A DNA stretch of 9,647 nucleotides from Flavobacteriaceae bacterium UBA5079 (GTDB lineage Bacteria > Bacteroidota > Bacteroidia > Flavobacteriales > Flavobacteriaceae), in contig DIAL01000133.1 in assembly GCA_002414705.1 (NCBI GenBank), positions 17,338-26,984 on the forward strand, given 5' to 3'. Positions 1-6,971 of the stretch are shown piece after piece. Under the pieces are notes generated by a model that saw nothing but the letters and a program-made list of their open reading frames with translations, ran no database searches and was not told the DNA's origin. Numbering within the stretch: position 1 is the stretch's first letter; the number at the start of each line of letters is the position of its first letter. The position numbers were made by a program, and so were the translations under genes.

Positions 1-1
1 A

Positions 2-229
2 ATTGAACGAATTTTGGGCATATCGCATGTGAGTATTATGAACTGGGTTAAGAAATATAATATTAAAAGACCATGCCGAACAGATTACCATCCAACCTAT
101 AAAATATTAAACGCTGTGGAGCTTTCTAAATTCTTTTTAGATAGCCAGAATTTATCTGGTGCAGGTGTTTTAGTAACCGAACTTGGTGATAAGTTTATGC
201 TTATAAAATGGGAACGATTTAGAGATTAA
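2..229 (+). CDS. C-terminal part of a small helix-turn-helix protein, IS1-type transposase-like (5' truncated by window)
   Basis: The reading frame is open from base 2 to a stop at 227-229, so the true start lies left of the window; the ATG at 38 and the GTG/TTG-type starts near base 14 are unlikely because they would cut into a helix-turn-helix. That motif reads IERILGISHVSIMNWVKKY, typical of the DNA-binding part of IS1-like transposases in Bacteroidota, where it normally follows a small zinc ribbon. The roughly 50-residue tail that follows, ending LGDKFMLIKWERFRD, shows no DDE-type catalytic motif, and no further coding sequence follows. It is therefore either a stand-alone DNA-binding relative or the remnant of an element. 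From memory, Bacteroidota genomes carry free-standing proteins of this layout, often labelled transposase. It ends 107 bases before the porin gene on the same strand. I am fairly sure of the helix-turn-helix and unsure of the role. Confidence 0.6.
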   Translation: MERILGISHVSIMNWVKKYNIKRPCRTDYHPTYKILNAVELSKFFLDSQNLSGAGVLVTELGDKFMLIKWERFRD

Positions 230-336
230 CTATTTTAAATTAACATAAATATATACCAGTTTTTATTTTAAACATACATTTTTAGAGATTAGTCCTGCAC
301 ACAGAACCAATTTTAACTAATTAACTCTAAAAAATT

Positions 337-1557
337 ATGACTAAAAAACTCTTGTTTGTTGTTAGCTTTATCATGGCTTGTCAATGGACTATGTATTCAC
401 AAGGTGCACCAGATTATAATGGTGGCTACAAAGTGAAATTTGATGAGGATGGTAAAAAATACTTCCGCATATTATCTTGGGCGCAAGTTCAAGGTGTTTA
501 CACAGACGATGTTCCAGATGATGTAAGTCATTTTAATTTCAATTTAAGACGTGCTCGTGTACTTATGTATGCACAGATTAATGAGAAATTTTTAATCCTA
601 ACACATTTCGGTTTAAATAATTTAAACGCGAATACATTAAGTCCAACAGGAACAGGAAATGGTTCTCAACTATTTTTTCATGATGTTTGGGCACAGTATA
701 ATCTAACTAAAAATCACTCTGTTGGTGGTGGTTTGCATTATTTTAATGGTATTTCAAGATTAAACAATCAGAGCACATTAAATATGATGACCTTAGATAA
801 TAATAGACAATCTTGGTCTACTTTGGGTTTATCAGATCAATTTGCAAGACACGTTGGTGTTTATGGAAAAGGCGCTTTTGGTAAATTTCAATATCAAGTA
901 TCTATTAATGATGCCATCACAAATGGATTAGATGCTCGCGATCCTCTAACGAATGGATCTGCTGTTTACGGAGGAAAACGTCTTTTAGGTTCACGAGATG
1001 CTGGTATGGTTTATTCGGGATATTTCGATTATAATATTTTTGATCAGGAATCTAATTTCTTACCCTACAAAGTGGGTACCTATTTAGGAGGAAAACGCAT
1101 TTTTAATGTTGGTGCTGGTTTTTTCTTACATCCAAGTGGTTCCGTTTCTCTTAACGAAACCGAATTACAAGGAGAAGATGTGGCTATTTTTGCAGTTGAT
1201 GCTTTTTATGATGCGCCTATTGGCGATAATGGATCTGCTTTAACGGCTTATGCTACTTTTCAATCCAATGATTACGGTAAAGATTATTTGTTTAGTGCTT
1301 ATGGAACGGGTCAAATGGTATATGGTCACGTAGGTTATGTATTTAAAGGTGATGTTGCTAAAACAAGATTTCAACCTTATGTTTCCTATGCATCCAATAG
1401 TTATGACGCTGTAGATGATAATAGAAATATTTTTGGAGTAGGCGCTAACGCATATTTCAGTGGTCATCATTCCAAATTAACGTTAGAATATAAGCATGAG
1501 GAATTTGGCGATTTTAATCAGAATATCATCTCACTTCAAGCAATGATTTACCTATAA
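337..1557 (+). CDS. outer-membrane porin, Bacteroidota type, of the carboxylate uptake operon
   Basis: This 406-residue protein is probably a beta-barrel channel that lets small anionic substrates cross the outer membrane. It begins with a signal peptide (MTKK, then a hydrophobic stretch at residues 5-14) with a likely cleavage near YSQ/GA at residues 22-23. The IMAC at residues 12-15 loosely resembles a lipobox but has a poor -2 residue. The mature part alternates polar and hydrophobic residues as barrel strands do, contains the segment LRRARVLMYAQI followed by FLILTHFGLNN that I associate with Bacteroidota porins of the phosphate-selective porin O/P type, and ends in hydrophobic LQAMIYL, a usual barrel-assembly signal. 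The start is preceded by an A-rich leader and no Shine-Dalgarno sequence. It lies 11 bases before the DUF4212 gene, so it is co-transcribed with the symporter. The substrate (acetate or propionate) is inferred from neighbours only. Confidence 0.85.
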   Translation: MTKKLLFVVSFIMACQWTMYSQGAPDYNGGYKVKFDEDGKKYFRILSWAQVQGVYTDDVPDDVSHFNFNLRRARVLMYAQINEKFLILTHFGLNNLNANTLSPTGTGNGSQLFFHDVWAQYNLTKNHSVGGGLHYFNGISRLNNQSTLNMMTLDNNRQSWSTLGLSDQFARHVGVYGKGAFGKFQYQVSINDAITNGLDARDPLTNGSAVYGGKRLLGSRDAGMVYSGYFDYNIFDQESNFLPYKVGTYLGGKRIFNVGAGFFLHPSGSVSLNETELQGEDVAIFAVDAFYDAPIGDNGSALTAYATFQSNDYGKDYLFSAYGTGQMVYGHVGYVFKGDVAKTRFQPYVSYASNSYDAVDDNRNIFGVGANAYFSGHHSKLTLEYKHEEFGDFNQNIISLQAMIYL

Positions 1558-1568
1558 AACTAAAAATT

Positions 1569-1829
1569 ATGTCAGAAAAACAAAAACATGCTAGCGCATA
1601 TTGGAAAGAAAATATAAAATACCTAACCATTTTATTACTTATTTGGTTTGTAGCATCATTTGGCTGCGGAATTTTATTTAGAGAAGAATTAAATGCCTTC
1701 CGATTGGGTGGCTTTAAACTCGGATTTTGGTTTGCCCAACAAGGCTCCATTTATGTATTCGTAATATTAGTATTCGTATATGTAAGATTAATGAACAAAT
1801 TAGATAAGAAATACGGTTTCGACGAGTAA
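1569..1829 (+). CDS. DUF4212 family small subunit of sodium:solute symporter
   Basis: An 86-residue inner-membrane protein with two predicted transmembrane helices (about residues 19-38 and 56-75) and a charged C-terminus. The pattern YWKENIKYLTILLLIWFVAS, then a short loop with FRLGGFKLGFWFAQQGSIY, and the ending LMNKLDKKYGFDE are characteristic of the DUF4212 family, known as the putative small subunit of VC_2705-type sodium:solute symporters. It sits between the porin and the large symporter subunit with gaps of 11 and 25 bases, the order expected for this pair. Its role parallels YjcH beside ActP in Escherichia coli, which is a different small family. The exact function of the small subunit is not established; a part in stability or transport by the large subunit is inference. 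Length is normal for the family. Confidence 0.9.
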   Translation: MSEKQKHASAYWKENIKYLTILLLIWFVASFGCGILFREELNAFRLGGFKLGFWFAQQGSIYVFVILVFVYVRLMNKLDKKYGFDE

Positions 1830-1854
1830 ACCCTAACAATTAAAAAATAATATT

Positions 1855-3630
1855 ATGAGTGTACAAACATGGACATGGATATTGGTAGGGCTAACATTTG
1901 CTCTATATTTTGGCATCGCAATTTGGGCTCGAGCTGGCTCAACTAAAGAATTTTATGTAGCTGGAGGTGGCGTTTCGCCTTTAGCAAATGGGATGGCAAC
2001 TGCAGCCGACTGGATGAGTGCGGCCTCCTTTATAAGTATGGCAGGATTGATATCCTTTATGGGATATGATGGTTCTGTTTATTTAATGGGTTGGACTGGA
2101 GGATACGTGCTTTTAGCGTTATTATTAGCGCCTTATTTAAGGAAGTTTGGAAAGTTTACAGTGCCCGATTTTATTGGTGATCGCTACTATTCAAACACAG
2201 CTAGAACAGTTGCTGTTATCTGTGCATTAATTGTATCCTTTACCTATGTGGCAGGTCAAATGCGCGGTGTGGGTATTGTGTTTTCGCAATTTTTGCAAGT
2301 GGATATTAATATCGGAGTAATTATAGGTATGACCGTTGTTTTAATATTTGCCTTTTTAGGTGGTATGAAAGGAATTACCTACACGCAAGTCGCTCAGTAT
2401 TGTGTATTGATTTTTGCGTTTATGGTACCTGCTATTTTTATATCTATTCAAATGACAGATAGTGTTATCCCTCAAATAGGTATGGGAAGCAAGGTAGATG
2501 GTGGTGCTTTTTTATTGGATAAATTAGATTCACTTCATACAGAATTAGGCTTTAAAGAATATACAAGTGGTAGTAAATCCACTTGGGATGTTTTTGCCAT
2601 TACATTAGCATTAATGGCTGGAACAGCTGGACTACCACATGTAATTGTGCGTTTCTTTACAGTTCCAAAAGTAAAAGATGCACGTAAATCAGCTGGATTA
2701 GCTTTATTATTTATTGCTATTTTATATACAACGGCTCCTGCAATTGCTGTTTTTTCTAGAACTAATTTAATTGAAACGGTAAGTAACCAAGAATATACTG
2801 AAATTCCAGAATGGTTTAAAAACTGGGAAAACACAGGATTAATTGCGTGGGCAGATAAAAATAATGATGGAAAAATCCAATATGTAGCTGGCGAAGCTTT
2901 AAATGGTAAAAAACCAATTTATACCAACGAGCGTGGCGCTAGTGGAGAGCGTTTAATTTCTAATGCTAATTCAGAAACAAATGAATTATATGTGGATCGT
3001 GACATTATGGTACTTGCCAATCCAGAGATAGCTAAATTACCAAATTGGGTTATTGCATTGGTTGCTGCTGGTGGTTTAGCTGCAGCTTTATCAACTGCTG
3101 CTGGTTTATTATTGGTGATTTCAACCTCTATTTCTCACGATTTAATTAAAAAACAATTAAAGCCAGATATTTCTGAAAAAGGCGAATTAATGGCAGCACG
3201 TATTGCTATTTTTGTTGCTATTCTTATTGCTGGAATTTTTGGAATTTATCCACCTGGATTTGTAGCGGCTGTTGTCGCCTTGGCCTTTGGTCTGGCTGCA
3301 GCTTCCTTTTTCCCTGCCATTGTTTTAGGTATTTTTGATAAACGTATGAACAAAGAAGGTGCTGTTTCCGGAATGATTGTTGGAATTGTACTTATGCTGT
3401 TTTATATGATTTATTTTAAAACAGGCTTAATAGGTGTAATGGATCCACGTCCAGCTAGTGAATGGTGGTTTGGAACATCACCGGAAGGTTTTGGAACTTT
3501 TGCCATGATTGTAAATGTGGTTGTTTCTATGGTTGTTTCCAGAATGACACCTGCACCACCAATGGACGTTCAGGAAATTGTTGAAAGCATCAGAATTCCT
3601 TCAGGAGCTGGAGAAGCTTCATCACATTAA
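1855..3630 (+). CDS. sodium:solute symporter large subunit, VC_2705 subfamily (SSS/SLC5 family), probable acetate/propionate importer
   Basis: A 591-residue inner-membrane transporter of the solute:sodium symporter family with about thirteen predicted helices. Family hallmarks are visible: EFYVAGGGVSPLANGMATAA at residues 32-51 leading into the unwound first core helix (ADWMSAASF), FTVPDFIGDRYY at 101-112, the helix GTAGLPHVIVRFFTVP at 256-271, and GGLAAALSTAAGLLLVISTS at 406-425, whose Ser/Thr residues correspond to the sodium-binding region. A long loop at about 305-395 contains DKNNDGKIQ (334-342), resembling an EF-hand loop. The C-terminus is soluble and short. The pairing with DUF4212 directly upstream and with acyl-CoA synthetases and an SSS-type sensor downstream supports a short-chain carboxylate substrate, like ActP, but substrate cannot be read from sequence. 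A strong terminator starts 21 bases after the stop codon, so this is the last gene of its operon. Confidence 0.9.
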   Translation: MSVQTWTWILVGLTFALYFGIAIWARAGSTKEFYVAGGGVSPLANGMATAADWMSAASFISMAGLISFMGYDGSVYLMGWTGGYVLLALLLAPYLRKFGKFTVPDFIGDRYYSNTARTVAVICALIVSFTYVAGQMRGVGIVFSQFLQVDINIGVIIGMTVVLIFAFLGGMKGITYTQVAQYCVLIFAFMVPAIFISIQMTDSVIPQIGMGSKVDGGAFLLDKLDSLHTELGFKEYTSGSKSTWDVFAITLALMAGTAGLPHVIVRFFTVPKVKDARKSAGLALLFIAILYTTAPAIAVFSRTNLIETVSNQEYTEIPEWFKNWENTGLIAWADKNNDGKIQYVAGEALNGKKPIYTNERGASGERLISNANSETNELYVDRDIMVLANPEIAKLPNWVIALVAAGGLAAALSTAAGLLLVISTSISHDLIKKQLKPDISEKGELMAARIAIFVAILIAGIFGIYPPGFVAAVVALAFGLAAASFFPAIVLGIFDKRMNKEGAVSGMIVGIVLMLFYMIYFKTGLIGVMDPRPASEWWFGTSPEGFGTFAMIVNVVVSMVVSRMTPAPPMDVQEIVESIRIPSGAGEASSH

Positions 3631-3651
3631 AAGTTTAGTTAGTTACTTTTT

Positions 3652-3691
3652 AAAAACCGTATTGCAGTGTAACTGTACTACGGTTTTTTTT
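3652..3691 (+). terminator. strong intrinsic terminator after the symporter gene
   Basis: A perfect ten-base stem pairs AAAAACCGTA (3652-3661) with TACGGTTTTT (3679-3688). Inside it, after a single T/C mismatch, a second stem pairs TGCAGT (3663-3668) with ACTGTA (3672-3677), including one G-T wobble, around a three-base GTA loop. The 3' arm runs into eight T residues (3684-3691). This is a textbook rho-independent terminator that separates the uptake operon from the sensory operon. Since the 5' arm begins with an A run, the structure could also work in the opposite direction, though I see no gene pointing that way. Confidence 0.9.
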
Positions 3692-3717
3692 CTTACTTTT
3701 AAAACGTAATTGTCAAT

Positions 3718-3912
3718 ATGAAAAAACGTCACGAACAAAAATTGGTTGTTTTATCCATTGCTTTAATGGTGATACTCAATGTTCCTTTAATTTTAATGTT
3801 TAATGGTACTGGAAATCTGTTTGGAATTCCAACGCTGTATGTCGCTATTTTTTCTATTTGGGCACTATCTATCCTTATTTCATATATAGTTTTAAAACGA
3901 CACTATGAGTAA
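3718..3912 (+). CDS. small two-helix membrane protein preceding the SSS-type sensor kinase (DUF3311-like)
   Basis: A 64-residue protein with a basic N-terminus (MKKRHEQK), a hydrophobic helix at about residues 9-27, a short loop with FNGTGNLFGIPTLYV, a second helix at about 40-58, and a basic end (LKRHYE). The layout and the LFGIPxxY segment before the second helix recall DUF3311-type small proteins that accompany SSS transporters, but I assign this family from pattern only. Its stop codon overlaps the start of the sensor kinase by eight bases (3905-3912), which suggests translational coupling and a fixed ratio of the two products. By analogy with DUF4212 and its symporter, it may be a small subunit of the transporter-like sensor domain; this is inference. 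The leader before the ATG is A/T-rich and lies only 26 bases after the terminator T run. Confidence 0.75.
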   Translation: MKKRHEQKLVVLSIALMVILNVPLILMFNGTGNLFGIPTLYVAIFSIWALSILISYIVLKRHYE

Positions 3913-4468
3913 TTATAGTTTGTTTCTAATCATTATTATTTATCTAGCAATATTATTTTTTATTGCTTTTTTTGCCGAAAAAAATTCTAAAAGTAAATGG
4001 GTAAATAATCCATACATCTATAGTTTGTCATTAGCTGTTTATTGTTCTGCTTGGACCTATTATGGTAGTGTTGGCATAGCAGCTAATTCTGGAATAGATT
4101 TTCTACCTATCTATCTAGGACCTGTAATTGCTGCACCTTTATGGATTGTTATCCTTCGAAAAATAATTCGAATTTCTAAACAACAAAAAATTTCATCTAT
4201 TGCCGATTTCATTTCTCTTCGCTATGGAAATAATCGCTTTTTAGGCGCGCTTGTTACCTTGGTTTGCTTTGTTGGTATTGTGCCTTATATATCGCTTCAG
4301 TTGAAAGCACTTTCAGATACGTTTTCAATTATGGCAGACGATTCCAGCTACGTATCTACAAATATTCTGGACGATTCTACTTTTTATATAGCTGTTTTAC
4401 TCGCTGTTTTTGCTACTTTTTTTGGAACTAAAAAACCGATGCTTCCGAAAAACATAGAGGGATTGTAG
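3905..4468 (+). CDS. N-terminal fragment of the sensor kinase: first five or so helices of the SSS domain
   Basis: If the sequence is correct and no slippage occurs, translation from 3905 gives 187 residues. Residues 1-177 are genuine SSS sequence with about five hydrophobic helices (near 5-22, 38-58, 66-84, 111-131 and 160-172). The last ten residues (PMLPKNIEGL) are out of frame and resemble no family member. Such a fragment could neither transport nor signal, because the core of the SSS fold needs the later helices and the kinase is missing. Confidence 0.7.
   Translation: MSNYSLFLIIIIYLAILFFIAFFAEKNSKSKWVNNPYIYSLSLAVYCSAWTYYGSVGIAANSGIDFLPIYLGPVIAAPLWIVILRKIIRISKQQKISSIADFISLRYGNNRFLGALVTLVCFVGIVPYISLQLKALSDTFSIMADDSSYVSTNILDDSTFYIAVLLAVFATFFGTKKPMLPKNIEGL
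4430..4435 (+). other. frameshift site: run of six A residues
   Basis: The upstream frame reads ACT AAA AAA CCG here. The downstream frame picks up as ACC GAT GCT from 4435. A minus-one shift on the second AAA codon, or one added A (six to seven), gives Thr-Lys-Lys-Thr-Asp-Ala and aligns without gap to the usual SSS pattern FGTRxxDAxExxxG. The hexamer followed by C resembles the slippery heptamer A AAA AAC, but its phase relative to the upstream frame is wrong for classic tandem slippage; single-tRNA slippage on AAA remains possible. Confidence 0.8.
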
Positions 4469-6606
4469 CGTCTGTGGCTTTTGAATCTGTTTTAAAGTTA
4501 CTATTTTTCTTAATTATTGGAGTTTATGTAACCTTCTATTTATTTGATGGTACTACGGATATTTATAACCAAATGTCTCAACTAGCAGATTTTAAATCGT
4601 TAACAACATTTAATAATGTTGGAGATGGTTTTAACTGGGCTTTTATGATTATGCTTTCATTTGTTGCCATATTCTTATTGCCTAGACAATTTCAGGTTGC
4701 TGTATTAGAAAATAATCGCGAAAAATATTTAAAAAAAGCTATTTGGTTATTTCCTCTATACTTATTGCTATTTAACATATTTGTTATTTTTATAGCTTGG
4801 GCTGGACGCTTAACCTTTTCTGATAGTGTGAATGCAGAATATTTCACTTTATTATTACCATTGCATCACGAAAATACCTTTTTGGCATTACTCGTTTTTT
4901 TAGGCGGATTTTCTGCTGTAATCTCCATGGTTGTTGTATCTACTTTAGCGCTTTCAACGATGGTGAGTAATAACCTGATTATTCCGTATGGCTTTCTAGA
5001 TGCGTTTAGTAAAAACCAAACCGAACGTAACGAAAAATATATTAAAAACATTAGACGACTTTCCATATTTAGTATCATTATACTGGCATACTTTTTTTAC
5101 ATTGCTTTCTCAAAAGCCCTGTCATTGTATGCTATTGGCTTAATTTCGTTTGTTGTTATTGCACAATTGGCACCCAGTTTTTTTATTGGGTTGTTTTGGA
5201 ATAGAGGATCTTCTAGAGCTGCCATTATAGGAATTATTATCGGTTTCTGTGTGTCGCTCTATACATTGGTTTTACCATTTGTAATGAAAACGATTACAGG
5301 CACCAATGATTTTGTGGAATTTGGTTTATTTCATTTAGAAGCTTTAAAACCCAATGCTTTATTTGGAATTGACTTTTTAAGTGCACCTGCTCACGCTTTT
5401 TTCTGGAGTATTACTATTAATACTTTGTTATATTTAGTGTTTTCTCTTACACAAAAAGGACATTATCGCGAGCGTAATTATGCCGAAATGTTTGTGGATA
5501 GTCGTAACTATTCATCACTTCAGGATAGTGCTTTGGTTTGGAAGGGTGAAGCGTATGTTGCCGATATTAAAAAGGTGCTTATAAGGTTTTTAGGAGAAAC
5601 ACGTGCAAATCGTGCTTTAAGTATCTTTTTTACAAAGTATAATTTACCTCAAGATACCCAAATGGCGGATGCACGTTTAATTAATTTTTCCGAAAAATTA
5701 CTCACAGGAAGTATTGGGAGTTCTTCAGCAAAAATATTAATTGCAAGTGTGGTAAAAGAGGAGCAGATTAGTTTGGTTGAAGTGTTGAAGATACTAGAAG
5801 AATCCAAAGAAACCATAGCCAGCAATAGATTACTTCAAGAAAAATCTCAAGAACTTGAACAATTAACGTCTAAACTGAAAGATGTTAATCTAGCACTTAT
5901 TTCTAAAGACAAACAAAAAGATGAGTTTTTAGATACCGTAGCACACGAATTAAAAACACCCATAACTGGTATTCGCGCAGCAACCGAACTTATTTTGGAA
6001 GATGATGATATGCCACAGAATATTAAAATTCAATTTTTATCTAATATTCTTCAGGATTCTGATCGCTTATCGCGATTGATTCATAATATTCTAGATTTTG
6101 AAAAATTAGAGACAGGACGCGATGAGTTGGATTTAAAACCACATGATATTCAACAAACAATTGTAAAGGCCATAGCGAGTATTCAGCATATTGCCAATAA
6201 AAAAGCGATTAGAATAACAAATAAAAATCCTCACAAGTTTTCAGTAAATTATGATGAAGATCGTATTTTACAGGTTTTAACCAATTTATTATCCAATGCC
6301 ATTAAGTTTTGTCCGCCAGACACGGGACAGATAACTGTTGATTATCGGTTAGGGAATAGTGCTATAGAAGTACTGGTAATAGATAATGGACGCGGTGTTT
6401 CTGCAGTCGATTTAAATTTTATTTTCGATAAATTTTATCAAACCAGTGAGCAAAATACTATCAAACCACAAGGTAGCGGTTTGGGATTGGCTATTAGTCA
6501 GCAAATCATTAAAAAACATCATGGAAAAATTTGGGTAAAAAACAATCAAAAAAGCGGAGCAACCTTTGGTTTTAAACTCCCTTTTAATTATCTTGAGCAC
6601 GCATAA
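4435..6606 (+). CDS. C-terminal fragment of the sensor kinase: rest of SSS domain, STAC domain and histidine kinase core
   Basis: This frame continues the protein after the break. The first in-frame start-like codon is a GTG at 4474, which lies in the middle of the conserved segment VASVAFESVLKLL and has no convincing initiation context, so independent translation is unlikely. The fragment carries about eight further helices, the STAC domain (about 5530-5815), the phospho-accepting His codon at 5944-5946 and the complete ATP-binding domain with the N-box Asn codon at 6295-6297. All kinase motifs are intact, with no other stop or frameshift. This argues for a recent lesion, a sequencing error or a tolerated shift, because an old pseudogene would have decayed. 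Confidence 0.7.
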   Translation, partial: TDASEKHRGIVASVAFESVLKLLFFLIIGVYVTFYLFDGTTDIYNQMSQLADFKSLTTFNNVGDGFNWAFMIMLSFVAIFLLPRQFQVAVLENNREKYLKKAIWLFPLYLLLFNIFVIFIAWAGRLTFSDSVNAEYFTLLLPLHHENTFLALLVFLGGFSAVISMVVVSTLALSTMVSNNLIIPYGFLDAFSKNQTERNEKYIKNIRRLSIFSIIILAYFFYIAFSKALSLYAIGLISFVVIAQLAPSFFIGLFWNRGSSRAAIIGIIIGFCVSLYTLVLPFVMKTITGTNDFVEFGLFHLEALKPNALFGIDFLSAPAHAFFWSITINTLLYLVFSLTQKGHYRERNYAEMFVDSRNYSSLQDSALVWKGEAYVADIKKVLIRFLGETRANRALSIFFTKYNLPQDTQMADARLINFSEKLLTGSIGSSSAKILIASVVKEEQISLVEVLKILEESKETIASNRLLQEKSQELEQLTSKLKDVNLALISKDKQKDEFLDTVAHELKTPITGIRAATELILEDDDMPQNIKIQFLSNILQDSDRLSRLIHNILDFEKLETGRDELDLKPHDIQQTIVKAIASIQHIANKKAIRITNKNPHKFSVNYDEDRILQVLTNLLSNAIKFCPPDTGQITVDYRLGNSAIEVLVIDNGRGVSAVDLNFIFDKFYQTSEQNTIKPQGSGLGLAISQQIIKKHHGKIWVKNNQKSGATFGFKLPFNYLEHA

Positions 6607-6971
6607 TGATGAAGAAAATTTTAATCGTCGACGACGAACCAAATATAGTGATGACGCTGGAATATGCTTTCAAAAAACAAGATTTTGAAGTGTTTATAGC
6701 ACGCGATGGAAGTGAGGCTTTACAAATTTTACAAAACAATACACCAGATGTGGTTTTGTTGGATATTATGATGCCAAATGTAGATGGTTACCAAACACTA
6801 GAATACATAAAAAAACAAAACGGATTAAAACATACCAAAGTGGTGTTTTTAACCGCAAAAAATAAAGCTTCAGATATTGAAAAAGGCTTAAAACTTGGAG
6901 CAGATAAATATTTATCAAAGCCGTTTTCAGTGAAAAAGATAGTTTCAGAAATACTTGAACTTCTTGATTAA
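6606..6971 (+). CDS. single-domain response regulator (CheY-like receiver), partner of the SSS-type sensor kinase
   Basis: A 121-residue stand-alone receiver domain. The acidic pocket is Asp9-Asp10 in ILIVDDEPN, the phospho-accepting residue is Asp53 in VVLLDIMMP, and the conserved switch and charge residues are Thr83 (FLTAK) and Lys105 (LSKPF). Length covers one receiver and nothing else: no winged-helix, NarL-type or enzymatic output domain follows. Its start codon overlaps the stop of the kinase gene by one base (TAATG), so the two are translationally coupled and almost surely a cognate pair. A second ATG at 6609 is an equally good start. The CrbR partner of CrbS has a LuxR/NarL-type output domain; the lack of one here means it must act through protein contacts, a phosphorelay or allostery. 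That last point is inference. Confidence 0.92.
   Translation: MMKKILIVDDEPNIVMTLEYAFKKQDFEVFIARDGSEALQILQNNTPDVVLLDIMMPNVDGYQTLEYIKKQNGLKHTKVVFLTAKNKASDIEKGLKLGADKYLSKPFSVKKIVSEILELLD

Larger units (their letters stand above)
3905..6606 (+). pseudogene. SSS (SLC5)-STAC-histidine kinase, CrbS-like sensor, interrupted by a frameshift in an A tract
   Basis: Read through, this is a sensor kinase of about 900 residues. An N-terminal SSS domain spans about residues 1-530 (around thirteen helices, with SIADFISLRYG near residue 99). A STAC domain at about 545-638 includes ADIKKVLIRFLGETRANRAL and LLTGSIGSSSAKILIASVV. A short coiled coil leads to the kinase core: H-box HELKTPITGIRA with phospho-accepting His near 681, N-box NLLSNAIKF (Asn near 798), VIDNGRGV, FDKFYQ and GSGLGLAI. 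I see no PAS domain and no attached receiver. Known relatives are CrbS, which controls acs in gammaproteobacteria, and CbrA. Frame 2 runs from 3905 to a TAG at 4466-4468, while the homologous sequence continues in frame 1 from about 4435. One extra A in the run at 4430-4435 would restore the expected GTKKTDASEKHRG. So it is a frameshifted gene, a base-calling error in a homopolymer, or a slippage site. It overlaps the upstream small gene by eight bases and the response regulator gene by one. Confidence 0.85.

Noticed and set aside
1..229. Complete insertion sequence at the left edge
   Set aside because: Only the 3' end of one reading frame is visible, with no catalytic domain, terminal inverted repeat or target duplication inside the window.
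275..282. TACATTTT as -7 promoter box before the porin gene
   Set aside because: It lacks the final G of TAnnTTTG and has no TTG element at a suitable distance upstream, so I do not call a promoter in the 107-base gap.
1240..1470. Minus-strand open frame of 76 codons inside the porin gene
   Set aside because: It lies antisense within a clear coding gene, has no recognisable motif and no initiation context, so it is a chance frame.
1526..1750. Minus-strand open frame over the porin end and DUF4212 gene
   Set aside because: It is fully covered by two well-supported plus-strand genes and has no independent support.
2535..2834. Minus-strand open frame of 99 codons inside the symporter gene
   Set aside because: It mirrors conserved symporter helices on the other strand and looks like no known protein; judged a shadow of the real gene.
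3694..3701. TACTTTTA as -7 promoter box for the sensory operon
   Set aside because: No upstream -33 element is present, and the position inside the terminator flank makes a chance match likely.
4430..4436. Canonical programmed minus-one slippery heptamer A AAA AAC in the kinase gene
   Set aside because: The upstream frame reads the run as AAA AAA C, not A AAA AAC, so the tandem-slippage phase is wrong, and I saw no clear stimulatory hairpin just downstream; kept only as a lesser option in the frameshift finding.
6412..6642. Minus-strand open frame over the kinase and response regulator junction
   Set aside because: It overlaps the conserved ATP-binding domain and the receiver start on the other strand, and shows no motif.
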